DNA from: Siphonodentalium dalli
Lineage: Eukaryota; Mollusca; Scaphopoda; Gadilida; Siphonodentaliidae
Length of the DNA stretch: 64,000 nt
NCBI GenBank assembly: GCA_032622095.1
Contig: CP136068.1
Span: forward strand, 138,763,989-138,827,988
Direction of reading: 5' to 3'
Shown here: positions 54,956 through 64,000 of the stretch, in pieces
Layout of the letters: every line of letters starts with the position of its first letter
Numbering within the stretch: the stretch's first letter is position 1
The notes under the pieces: model-generated
What the model was told of the DNA's origin: nothing
Database searches by the model: none
The model's input: the letters and a program-made list of their open reading frames with translations, nothing else
Program-made: the position numbers and the translations under genes

Positions 54956-56280
54956 TCAATTTGGTGGAAATCGGCGCTAAACATATTGTTTATCTTTTTG
55001 TGTCCCTCTCACTCTCTATGCATCCCTGACTCAAGTGGCCCCACTTGTGACATCCTTAAACAACACAATTAGACTAAGTTTGGTGCTAATCGGCGACTAA
55101 ACAAATTCTGATAAAATTTAGTGGCACCCACCCTCATCTCTCACCCAGACATCACCAACATGGCGTCTTTAAATCACACGATTAGACTCCTCCTATCGTG
55201 GATAAGAATGTGTATAACTTTGGTGGAAATTGGAGCTAAACATATTGCGTATCAACTTTGATGCCCCTCTGGCATTAAGTGCACCCTTGACTCGAATGAC
55301 GCCACTTTTGACGGATTTAAGCCACACCATTAGACTCGTCATACCATGGGGATGATATTGTATAAGTGTGGTGGCAATCGGCGACTAAACTCATTCTTAT
55401 CAGATTTAGTGTCCATCACCACCCCCCATCTTTCATCCAAACGACAGCAATTTGGCTTCTTTAAATCACACAATTAGATTCCTTGTATCATGGAGAAGAA
55501 TATATATCAATTTGGTGGAAATCGGCACTAAAATTAGATTTGTCAATTTTGTCTCCCCTCTCACCTTCCGTGCACAACTGACGCGAACGGCGCCACTTTT
55601 GACATATTTAAGCCACAACATTATATTCCTCATATCATGGGAATTATTATATATAAGTTTCGTGGCAATCGGCGACAAACATTTGTTCTGCCCCTCCCCC
55701 GTTTTCTGCCCCTGACAACAACGGCGTCATTTTAACAAAATTCTAACCTGCACCATTATCTTTCCCGTAAAAAGATACCCATAGTAGACCTCTTTGGCGC
55801 CATTAAATGGTCCCTCGGCGCTAAAATTAGTTTTATCAATTTTGGTTTAAACAATATTTTATTTCTTCCCAAAATTATATAATTATAAAACATGACGCAT
55901 GAATAGAAGACTAGAAGGGAGGAAGAGGATTTGACAACAAGCATCAGATGCTTATATAGAGCCATCTCCTCTTTATCAATTTTGGTGCCCCTCTCCCCTT
56001 CCGTGCATCCCTGGTCGAACGGTGCCACTTTTGACAAATTTAAACCATGCAATTATATTCCTTATATGGGGATGATTATATATAAGTTTCTAGTCAATCG
56101 GTGACAAAAAAAAATCTGCCCCTCCCCTTTTCTGCCCCTGGCAACACACGGCGTCACTTTAGAAAATTCTAACCCGCACCATTATCTTTCTCGTAAAAGG
56201 TACCCCTAGTAGACCCCTTTGGTGCCATCTAGATGGTCCCCTGTGAATTTCTATAGAACACAGACAGACAGACATTCGCA
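54956..56280 (+). repeat. Degenerate tandem module array, TTTGGTGG-AATCGG type
   Basis: Some eight units of about 155 bp alternate in two forms. They share TATA-CTTTGGTGGAAATTGG, CGGCG-CTAAAC, CCCCTCTC, CGCCACTTTTGAC and AACCACACCATTAGACTC-like words. The right end reads AACACAGACAGACAGACA. The architecture parallels the GTCC-headed arrays but the words differ. Confidence 0.75.
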
Positions 56281-56540
56281 AATATGGATATAGATAGAAC
56301 AAACCACTATTATGATGATCGCGTCGTTATTTGTTTAAAATACGTATCAATTGACATATACGCACTCGTTCCCTCATTAAAATCAACATATTTCGCCCAT
56401 GTTAGGGGACCTCCGCGAATTCGGGGATATCCGCAAAGGGACCATTGGGAATGCCCATGTTTATGTATATATTTCTGACGTCACATGAACAAAGTTTCTT
56501 CAACATAGCCACCATAGACCTCTAGCGTTAATTGCGGTTT
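56281..56540. other. No recognisable feature
   Basis: No repeat or supported frame. Confidence 0.35.
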
Positions 56541-56789
56541 TAGTTATTAGTTTTACAATAAGTTATTGGCTGCGGACACACGTATCACAGTTGCGATGGC
56601 ATATAGTAGGTGTGACAATTTATTAGGGTGGAGTTTGGTGACAATTGATCGTCATAATTAATATGCCATAGCCAACCATATTGCCCTCTGCATGAGTTTC
56701 CGCACAATTAGTCGACTGGACCAATTAACCCATTGCGTTTCACCAAGGTTGGTCTCTACTCATTACGTTTTGCTAAATTCTATTCGCTG

Positions 56790-56869
<80 letters not shown>

Positions 56870-57470
56870 ACCGTGGCCTGGTGGCAATTCCTCGTTGACT
56901 TACATATCATGAACGTGTTACTTTTTTTTAATATGATCTCAATGCATGCATGTTTATCTACTTATATTAATTTCATGAGTATTAAGACAGTTCCCCAATT
57001 GCGTATTAAGACAGTTCCCCAATTGCGTTTTTTTTATTTTTGCGACGTTTATCTCTACGCATAAGGTTTGACTCACTTACATTTGCTGAGAAATTACACG
57101 GGCGATCTGTTCTTAGTAAGAACAATCATGGCTGTTGACAGAAATGGGTTATTCATTAAGTTATCAAGTGAACTTGTGTGTTAGCATGCAAAATATAACA
57201 CTGCGCGTTGAGTAAAGATCAACAGCGACAAGACATTCAGGTAGATACACCTTGAGAGGTCGACCGTCGCTGGCAGAGCTTGGTAGACTCATTGTGCGAA
57301 TTTGCAGAGGGCGACATGGCTTGCTATGGCATATTAATTATGACGACCAATTGTCACCAAACTCTACCATAATAAATTGTCACACCTACTATGCCATCGC
57401 TACTGTGGTACGTGTGTCCGTGGACATTAGTTTTACAATAAGGTCTATTAGTTTTACAATACGTTATTAG
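56541..57470. mobile_element. Inverted-repeat element with a (TA)n core
   Basis: CACACGTATCACAGTTGCGA, TAGTAGGTGTGACAATTTAT and GTTTGGTGACAATTG at 56577-56680 recur inverted at 57320-57420. Between lie a (TA)n run at 56792-56868 and a 20-base duplication (TTAAGACAGTTCCCCAATTG). Confidence 0.6.
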
Positions 57471-57735
57471 TTTTACAATAAGTTAATTGCGGTTTTAGTT
57501 ATTAGTTTTACAATAAGTTATTAGTTTTACAATAAGGTCTATTAATTTAACAATAAGTTATTATTTTTACATTAAGTTAATTACGGTTTCAGTTATTAGT
57601 TTTACAATAAGTTATTAGTTTTACAATAAGGTCTATTAATTTAACAATACGTTATTAGTTTTACAATAAGTTAATTACGGTTTTAGTTATTAGTTTTAAA
57701 ATAAGTTATTAGTTTTACAATAAGATCTATTAGTT
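57426..57735 (+). repeat. AGTTTTACAATAAG minisatellite
   Basis: About fifteen units of TTATTAGTTTTACAATAAG type, with GGTCTATTA and TTAATTGCGGTTT variants forming a higher-order pattern. A single unit group is at 56535-56570. Confidence 0.85.
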
Positions 57736-58177
57736 TGATAACGATAATCATTGATCGTGGGAAATCGTCTATTGGTTTGAAATATGTCTATTGATTAAGA
57801 AAATATGGCTATTGAAACGGAATGTACGTTTGTTGAATATGCGATAGCTGTACTAATTGTTTGTTATTAGATATTAGTTGAACAATGAATACTATTAAAT
57901 TACAATAGAACATTAATTCTGCATCGGTCAACATTGATTATGAATCTATATGTATTAAAACGGAATTGTCTCTTATTGAATCCAAGAACGACTATTGGTT
58001 TGAAAATGGAGACTATTGGTTTGAAATAGATTGCTATTGATGCATGTAATTGTTTTCACAAACCACCATTAACTTTTGTTTCATGTAATTTACGACCGAA
58101 TGGCCGCCCATATGTCAAGTCAAGACACCCGCCGACTATACAATTTAATTAATAAATTTCTGGGACAAGTATGCATG
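57736..58177. other. No gene; scattered CTATTG-TTTGAAA words
   Basis: CTATTGGTTTGAAAT-type words recur five or six times, perhaps a decayed continuation of the minisatellite. Confidence 0.4.
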
Positions 58178-58654
58178 TTAAAGGTACTCAACCCGTAAAG
58201 AGGGTCCCCATCTCAACAGATTCCAACAACAACAATCCGATCAGAGGGTCCTATATTACTATTTCTTTGGCTTTGGGGGTAAAAAATATTTGATTCGAGT
58301 CGAGGAACCCATCAAACAAAGCTCAGAGTTATTAGATATTGATTTTTCAAATTTGTTATGTTCTCGAGATGAGTACTGATAACTGCCGTAATCTGCTCTG
58401 GATGTGTACTCCAAATCTATTCAAACAGACAAGGATGAATAACTCTAAAATCAAGTGGTAATTTTAACGCAAGTTTGACTGAGTTCTGGGCCAGATAGTA
58501 TTCCCGATAATGAAAAATAATAGATTTCTAAAATCGATATCTAACAAATCTGAGCTTTGATGGGTGACTTCCTCGACTCGAATAAAATATTTTTGACCCC
58601 CGAAGCCATTGAAATAGTAATTGAGAGGAGTTTTATCGGGTTGAGTACCTTTAA
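58178..58654 (-). mobile_element. MITE-A copy 3, inverted
   Basis: TTAAAGGTACTCAACCCGTA and CGGGTTGAGTACCTTTAA, TTAA flanks; the reverse complement of copies 1 and 2. Confidence 0.92.
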
Positions 58655-58965
58655 GTAACATTATGTGTTTATACATTTGCCTGAAAATTGTACGAGATTA
58701 TATCGGCGACGAGTGTTCTATTCAGTGCATTCCGGTTTTACTGCCATCCGTAAAATATGTGTATTCCAGTCGATTCGTACAACTGGCGTACTCAGTACAG
58801 TGAATGTTGACATATTTTGGTCGACTAACATGTTTTATGCCATGCAGAGATATCGATGTCTATCTCCATTGGTACTCACACTTAACATATTGGTAAAGTT
58901 CTTGATATTATTTCAAGTTGACAAATCCCTCAAATACAGGAAATTTTAGTACACTTCCCCTTTAA
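58655..58965 (+). mobile_element. MITE-B-related right half
   Basis: GCATTCCGGTTTTACTGCCA and GTACACTTCCCCTTTAA resemble the MITE-B right half (GCATTCCGGTAAATTTGCCA; GTACAGTACCCCTTTAA). Only half an element is here. Confidence 0.5.
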
Positions 58966-59099
58966 GAAAACAATATAAATGTTGGATTATTTTTAGATTC
59001 AATTCCTTGCTTAATTTATTAAAACAATTATATATATATTTTTAAAATATCTGGGGTTTTTTTTAATCAATGTTTTTTAGACAACTCCATTATAACATC

Positions 59100-60720
59100 C
59101 GCCGGTGTACCCCGAGGGTGTCAGACCGATTTTCCGAAGACCTATTACTACGAAGGCCCACAACTCCGAAGACCCGATTCTCCGACGGCCCATAACTCCG
59201 AAGATCCGATTCTCCGACGGCCCATAACTCCGAAGATCCGAAAGCCCATAACTCCGAAGGGCCGATTTTCCGAAGACCTATAACTCCGAAGACCTATAAC
59301 TCCGAAGGGCCGATTCTCCGAAGATCTATAACTCCGAAGGCCCGATTCTCCGACGGCCCATAACTCCGAAGGTCCGATTCTCCGAAGATTTTGTTTTATC
59401 GGGGTATTATCGTTTACTAAATAGTGTACAGTCCAGTGGCAAAGCCAATGGGTCCCAAAATTCCTACTGCCCCTATTAAACCTCTACTTGCTATTTAAGA
59501 CAATATGGGCCCCTACCAAAACATGTCCAATGTCATGTAAACGCCCGGAAATCGTTCATGGGGTATCAAAATATTCTAAATTTTCCTACTGCCCCCACCT
59601 AAATGGGAATCCTGGCCCGCCACTGACTATACACCAGATACGATAACGTTACGTTGGCCCATGAGATGCCAGAGTAAAATGTACAGGGGTGAACGGGGAA
59701 GAACTTGTCCTTTTTCATATATAAAATGAACTTGATTGCATCAAATCACCCCAATGCAGTCGGATGTGCACAGTTTAATCATATTAATTGTATTAAGACG
59801 TACATTGTATTTCTTACATAAATTTAAGCATTCTGTGGAAAATTAAGGCTTGTCGCACACTACTGATGGTGTAGATATCACCTTATTATAATACATAGTT
59901 AACGTTTCCAATATATTAGGGCCCCTTCCCCCCTTTTCGTACGCCCGATTCCACCCATTTTGAACCCGTACGCCGGATTCCAGACGTCAATTTGAAGCTG
60001 GACGCCGGATTCCAGTGTCAATTTGAAGCTGGACGCCGGATTCCATGGTAAATTTGAAGCTGGATTCCGGATTCCAGGGGGGGGATATATTATCTACATG
60101 TACATGTTCCATACAAAATATAACCATACGCGCATTCCATACTCATCAATACACACTCTAAGAATTGTGAAATTCCAAACGGTATTAGACCACCATTTTA
60201 CCTCCAAAAGTCACTCGTAGAACCATTTGATTCTTCACATGCCGCATGGAGCGCATGCATGGGAGGGGTCGCCCCCAATCGTTGGTCCGGGGGCTCCCCT
60301 GGGCAGGAACACTGTGAATATTTGAATGCCTAGGAGGGATTTCCGGACGTTTACATGACATTTGACATGTTTTTTCGGGGGCAGTCTTCCCTAGGACCCC
60401 ATTGACCCCGCCACTGGACTGTACACTATTTAATAAGCGATAAAACATGATCTTCGGAGAATCGGACCTTCTGAGAATCGGCCCTTCGGAGTTATAGACC
60501 TTCGGAGTTATGGGCGTTCGGAGTTATAGGCCTTCGGAGTTATGGGCTTTCGGAGTTATGGGTCTTCGGAGTTATGGGTCTTCGGAGTTATGGGATTTCG
60601 AAGAATCGGGACTTCGGAGTTATGGGCTTTCGGAGAATCGGGGCGTCGGAGAATCTGACCTTCGGAGAATCGGACCTTCGGAGTTATGGGTCTTCGGAAA
60701 AACGCTACGTAACCACCCCG
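59100..60720. mobile_element. Foldback element with TCCGAAG-repeat arms
   Basis: The left arm (59141-59390) is a tandem array of CCCATAACTCCGAAG, GATTCTCCGAAG and CGACGGCCCATAAC. The right arm (60445-60700) is the inverted form (CTTCGGAGTTATGGG, CTTCGGAGAATCGG). Immediately inside, AAATAGTGTACAGTCCAGTG (59420) and CACTGGACTGTACACTATTT (60410) continue the inverted match. The centre holds a 34-bp minisatellite (GACGCCGGATTCCA...AATTTGAAGCTG, about 59945-60078) and no transposase. Confidence 0.82.
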
Positions 60721-61335
60721 AGTTATCACAACAAATTTGGTTTAAATCGGTCCAGGGGTCTGGAAAAAAACTCGCGATAAGGCAGACATATAGACAGACA
60801 CAAGACAACCATAGTCAGAAATGATAACGCCCTCATGATCATATTATTAGGCATATAAATACATTATAATATAAAATATATTGGTTTAATGAATGCACCA
60901 CCTCGGTTAAAATAACTAATCCTTAAAATCTACTAATTGGATTAAATACACGCCCGATACTTCGCAATCCGACATTTATTCTACATTCCAACTGAGACAT
61001 ACTTCATCAGAAAAGTTAACTGTCATATTATGCATTGTGATCCCGCAACAAAATCTTCAAGTGTGGCCCAGCCATTGTTCATACCTAAATATCGAAAGCA
61101 ACTAACGCTGTCATAAAAGTTACATTCTGCAACAATGAGACATCCGTGAATATACATCCCGAAATGAGTTGTCCAGCGATATATCCCCATCTCTCCATAG
61201 CTCCATTGATACGGCCAGATCGGTCTTACTGCAATTTCCTAAAATAACCGGAAATGTGTTGTCATGCGAGATACCCCCATCGCTACATTGGCACGGCCAG
61301 ATCAGCGAAGCAATAAACACGCATAGGGCGTATAA
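60721..61335. other. Mostly unremarkable; possible 3' end signal on the - strand
   Basis: 60710-60800 carries the inverted CAAATTTGGT module seen at 50435. TTTATT at about 60975 would read AATAAA on the - strand. GGCACGGCCAGATC / ACGGCCAGATCGG occur twice (61210 and 61295). Confidence 0.35.
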
Positions 61336-61375
61336 CTAGAACATACGGCGATTTGTGAGTTCCCGATGTATGAAC

Positions 61376-61747
61376 CCGCTCGGTCTTGCGGCCATCCTCA
61401 CGTGATTGATCAGATGCCCTGGTAATGGTTGCCTGGCTGGGTCTTCATGCGCGAACACGAAGATGATTTTGTCCACTATCAGATTGGTATACACTCGGTT
61501 GTATCTGTTTCTAATATATCTCTCAGTTTCTTCATTTGTATTATTCGGCTGGTTTTGCGGTTGCCGGTATGCGTCGTATTCTTTTGCCAGCTGGTTTATG
61601 GTGACCGTCGTTGGGAGTCGACCGTCGAACAAAGTCGTTAAAACTTCCTGCCATTTTATATCCGCTTCATCTGGGAACCCAGCGACGTCAATTATATTTG
61701 GGAACATGTAGCCAGCCTGGTATCGATGTGTTCTCAAGACTTCCAAG
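61376..61747 (-). CDS. IFI44-like GTPase, G3-region exon
   Basis: The exon begins after TTTGTTTCTAG and reads LEVLRTHRYQAGYMFPNIID, then VAGFPDEADIKWQEVLTTLF and DGRLPTT. NIIDVAG fits the G3 DxxG motif, and the following ...LL.G.LP spacing is that of IFI44-like proteins. VDKIIFVFAHED and LINHVRMAARPSG continue as the strand and helix leading to G4. Two donors are possible: GTGAGG at 61401 (strong consensus, phase 0) and GTTCAT at 61375, where the next residues would be G-(D)IPISVV of the exon at 52302. The second fits the protein better but its phase is off by one base. Without splicing the frame runs to TAG at 61336. The 61747 junction is in phase with 61866. Confidence 0.6.
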
Positions 61748-61865
61748 CTAGAAACAAATACTTTGAGCTAAATGTCTATTTTAACAAACTAATAATAATA
61801 TACTATGCAATTATACCGCGCATTCAACAGTAAATTAGTTTCAAAGCGCTTTATGTTATTATTAC

Positions 61866-61974
61866 CGCCGGTCGTATGCCATTGGTTGACCAACCTCGCT
61901 TATGAGGAAGCAATCCGAACAGCTAATGAACGCATGAGGATTAGCATACTGACAATATCCGGGCCGGTACTCGG
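61866..61974 (-). CDS. IFI44-like GTPase, second part of a transposon-split exon
   Basis: Reads EYRPGYCQYANPHAFISCSD, CFLISEVGQPMAYDR and ends at a GTAATA donor after two bases of an Arg codon, completed by the next exon across a 118-bp intron. The upstream side abuts the TTAA of the MITE-C insertion. Taking the 395-bp insertion out at TTAA joins this frame with 62374-62535 without a shift. The residues would lie between the P-loop and G3. Confidence 0.55.
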
Positions 61975-62373
61975 TTAACCCTTTACCCAACAGAAGGGCC
62001 CTGTGCCAATGCATTCTCTTATATATGCGAGTCGACCATAGGTCGCCTCGCATATATAAGAGAATGCATTGGCTTAACACATTAAAAATTATAAAATTGT
62101 TAAAGAATGTAAGAAAAAATGGTAAAAAGTGTTAAAAAAAGATTTTTTTTAGGCCAATGCATTCTCTTATATATGCGAGGCGACCTATGGTCGACTCGCA
62201 TATATAAGAGAATGCATTGGCACAGGGCTAACTGTAACTATCACAATGTGGTCAAGGAGCCGGTTCCAATGATATCCATATTTGTATGGTTCTATTGAGA
62301 CAGACCGAAGATATTTTAGGCTGTTGAAGCTTTATTTGGCCGGTTTTGGCCGGTTCGTTGGGTAAAGGGTTAA
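61975..62373 (-). mobile_element. MITE-C inside a GTPase exon
   Basis: TTAA at 61975-61978 and 62370-62373, ends CCCTTTACCCAACAGAAG and CGTTGGGTAAAGGG, both 27-base-stem hairpins intact. This is a full-length, little-diverged copy. 395 bp including one TTAA were added. In the - strand frame the element contains stops, so an allele with it would truncate the protein unless spliced out. Confidence 0.92.
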
Positions 62374-62535
62374 CATGCATGCGAATCCCTCGCAACAATT
62401 GTAGAATGAGGTCGCATGTCGAAGGCAATCAACACGGCGTTGACTTTGACGTTCAATGACAAAGTGGGATTCGAACAAATGTTTCCACCCATGCTCACTT
62501 ATGTTACGAATACCGCACGCAAGCCATTTGACAAA
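62374..62535 (-). CDS. IFI44-like GTPase, first part of the split exon
   Basis: After a plausible acceptor (CTTCATCTGTGTGCAG) the frame reads FVKWLACGIRNISEHGWKHL, then HFVIERQSQRRVDCLRHATS and FYNCCEGFACM up to the MITE-C. SFYNCC would align with the helix that follows the P-loop, (G)KSSF.N, in IFI44-like proteins, but the preceding residues are CLRHAT, so no GKS/T is seen. Either the P-loop has decayed or the exon boundary differs. An alternative start after AAAAATAG at about 62587 extends the frame by about 17 codons. No earlier exon was recognised on the - strand. Confidence 0.45.
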
Positions 62536-62919
62536 CTGCACACAGATGAAGTTACACGCACCCACCGTTTCTCGTAAGCGGGATGCGGGCTATTTTTTAA
62601 AACTATATACTAATAATGCTAAAACTTGAAAATAAGCAATATGCACGGTTACTTGCATGTGTGATGTTCTAAGAATACAAAATTGGGTTCATGTTTGCTG
62701 TCAAAATGTGGAGGTGCATGCGTGGAAGTGACATGATATCAAAGAGAATATGCCATCATTGTACATGTATATCCCCGCGAAAACCATTGAATTAGAGATA
62801 ACACTTGCTAATTGTGCATATATAATACATATGTCTGCGTAATACAGCTCGCTGATTCATACATACAATATATACATCGCAGTCGGACCTCCAGAGAGCT
62901 CGGATCGCCACCTCTCAGG
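62536..62919. other. No recognisable feature
   Basis: AT-rich DNA between two opposite-strand coding candidates. Confidence 0.35.
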
Positions 62920-63612
62920 ATGAACTCGCCACCGCTAATTCCAATTAGTGTCACCAGCATGCTGGAAGCCCTGCATGTCACGCCTTGTGTGAGCTGGTCA
63001 TTCCACGCTCACAAAGGCGGATACCAGCTGATTCTGGACTTCCAGTCCGGCCCGGCAAAGCCCTTCTCAGGGCTCCCTACCGGGAAGGGCTCGGATATTA
63101 CCGAATCAGCTCGGAAGCCGCGACAGAAGATAAGAAAGAAGAAAAAGAAAACACCATCGATGAAAAAGAGAGATGCCGAAAGACTGGCTGCATGGAAAGC
63201 GAAGAAATCGACCGGAACTCCACCAGTCGACATCGCCCAACCAGCTGAGAACCCGGCCCAGTCTGTCGTCCAGGTGATGGAATCACCATCACCATCACCA
63301 CCACCATCATGGCCAGACGAGGTTATTACAAACGAAGACGAGGACCCCTCTGACTTCGTCCCGAAGACTCCGGAATACCCCGAGACTTCGCACTCACCAA
63401 TACCAAAAGCCGCCGGATCCCTGAGAGATAGCGACCCAAACTGGGAAGACGAAGACGAGCCTACCAGACGCTTTAATAGCACAATTGCAGAAATTTTCGG
63501 AGTTTCACAATCAGAATCATCATCCTGTGAGTCATCATCACCACCAAAAAAGAAACGAAAGAATTCCAAAAAGAAAAAGAAAAAGAAAAAGAAAAAATCT
63601 CTTAACAGCTAG
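62920..63612 (+). CDS. Basic, low-complexity protein, possibly a retroelement ORF1
   Basis: From the ATG at 62920 the frame has 230 codons. The start, NSPPLIPISVTSMLEALHVT, leads to CVSWSFHAHKGGYQLILDFQ, a lysine block (RQKIRKKKKKTPSMKKRDAE), a Pro/Ser/Glu/Asp-rich middle, and a C-terminal run of more than ten lysines. SWSF..HKGGY.L.L.F followed by KKK.PS...RD is an arrangement I remember from N-terminal ORFs of invertebrate retroelements, but I cannot name the family. Opposite-strand open frames of similar length exist because of the codon bias. No poly(A) or RT follows inside the window. The ORF can begin earlier at 62812; the inner ATG is preferred because the upstream part is plain AT-rich sequence. 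Confidence 0.4.
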   Translation: MNSPPLIPISVTSMLEALHVTPCVSWSFHAHKGGYQLILDFQSGPAKPFSGLPTGKGSDITESARKPRQKIRKKKKKTPSMKKRDAERLAAWKAKKSTGTPPVDIAQPAENPAQSVVQVMESPSPSPPPSWPDEVITNEDEDPSDFVPKTPEYPETSHSPIPKAAGSLRDSDPNWEDEDEPTRRFNSTIAEIFGVSQSESSSCESSSPPKKKRKNSKKKKKKKKKKSLNS

Positions 63613-63823
63613 AACCCCACTTCACCTGATCCTCCTGAGCCACGACCTAGACATATCACCTACATATCCAAGAAAAACTCAAGACAGGGCGTAAGGGCGA
63701 CCTCCGGGTGAGCCCACACCGTCCTCGTGCCGCCCTGCGGGCGGGCACGCAAATCCTTTCTCTGAATACAGCAAACCAGAGAAATGGCGACAGGTGTTGG
63801 GTGTCTCACCCTTCAAATAACAA
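63613..63823 (+). other. Segment after the basic ORF, GC-richer
   Basis: AAGGGCGACCTCCGGGTGAG and GCCGCCCTGCGGGCGGGCAC (a small hairpin) follow the stop codon and may belong to the same element. No RT frame is present before the MITE-C. Confidence 0.3.
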
Positions 63824-64000
63824 AACAGAAGGGCCCTGTGCCAATGCATTCTCTTATATATGCGAGTCGACCATAGGTCGCCTCGCATATATAAGAGAAT
63901 GCATTGTTAAAGAATGTAAGAAAAAATGGTAAAAAGTGTTAAAAAAAGATTTTTTTTAGGCCAATGCATTCTCTTATATATGCGAGGCGACCTATGGTCG
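63824..64000 (+). mobile_element. MITE-C, left end missing, cut by the window edge
   Basis: It begins within the element at AACAGAAGGGCCCTGTGCC, lacks TTAACCCTTTACCC, has hairpin 1 complete with a deletion right behind it, and hairpin 2 up to its loop at the last base. Confidence 0.88.

Noticed and set aside
56692-56898. Open frame with a long IYIYIY run
   Set aside because: Translation of a (TA)n microsatellite.
63009-63569. 186-codon - strand frame opposite the basic ORF
   Set aside because: Mirror of the lysine- and serine-rich codons; Phe and Ser runs reflect the other strand.

Overview
Kind of genome. The window is AT-rich animal DNA. Coding is sparse and split into exons with GT..AG junctions, and most of the sequence is dispersed repeats, palindromic miniature transposons, minisatellites and broken retroelements. 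A Ngaro-type tyrosine-recombinase retroelement, tRNA-headed SINEs, a PRA1/RABAC1 gene and an IFI44-like GTPase gene together suggest a marine invertebrate (deuterostome or lophotrochozoan). The species cannot be named from sequence alone. Nothing is prokaryotic or organellar.

Host genes. (1) A PRA1/RABAC1 (prenylated Rab acceptor) orthologue lies on the + strand. Its exons are 21394-21603, 24990-25087, 29918-30019 and 30991-31082, all splice phases agree, and a poly(A) signal follows at 31124. The first exon with the start codon was not found. (2) Parts of an IFI44-like P-loop GTPase gene lie on the - strand. They are an exon at 62535-61866 split by a miniature transposon, an exon at 61747-61376 carrying the DxxG (G3) region, and, 9 kb further on, a last exon at 52302-51701 carrying the TKxD (G4) motif and two C-terminal membrane segments.

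Retroelements. 2812-7048 is a Ngaro element with the diagnostic split direct repeats (A1 - genes - B1A2 - B2). Gag, RT and RNase H are recognisable but broken by two stops and a frameshift, and only the C-terminal tail of the tyrosine recombinase remains. Other relics are a LINE C-terminus (52445-53256), a KRBA2-like integrase tail (9082-8509), a possible LINE ORF1-like basic protein (62920-63612), and several tRNA-derived SINEs, including a head-to-tail array with a 331-bp period at 38363-39230.

Miniature transposons. Six palindromic families recur. I name them here: MITE-A (TTAA, AGGTACTCAACC ends), MITE-B (TTAA, AGGGGTACTGTAC ends), MITE-C (TTAA, CCCTTTACCCAACA ends, two opposed hairpins), MITE-D (TA, CAGTAATG ends, one long hairpin), MITE-E (GTGTGCCTGTCATTTGC ends, two hairpins) and MITE-F (TTAACCCTTTCT end with a GTTCAGATAATAAG hairpin). 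They nest in one another and fill the RABAC1 introns. One MITE-C sits inside a GTPase exon, and removing it at TTAA rejoins the reading frame.

Layout. 0-7 kb: inverted-repeat elements and Ngaro. 7-21 kb: repeats, integrase tail, SINE, a 1.2-kb long-TIR transposon and tandem modules. 21-31 kb: RABAC1. 31-41 kb: MITEs, minisatellites and the SINE array. 41.3-49.5 kb: a recent 4.1-kb tandem duplication. 49.5-51.6 kb: a 450-bp tandem repeat and MITE-A. 51.7-62.5 kb: the GTPase gene, whose putative large intron holds the LINE, module arrays and foldback elements. 62.9-64 kb: the basic ORF and a MITE-C cut by the window edge.
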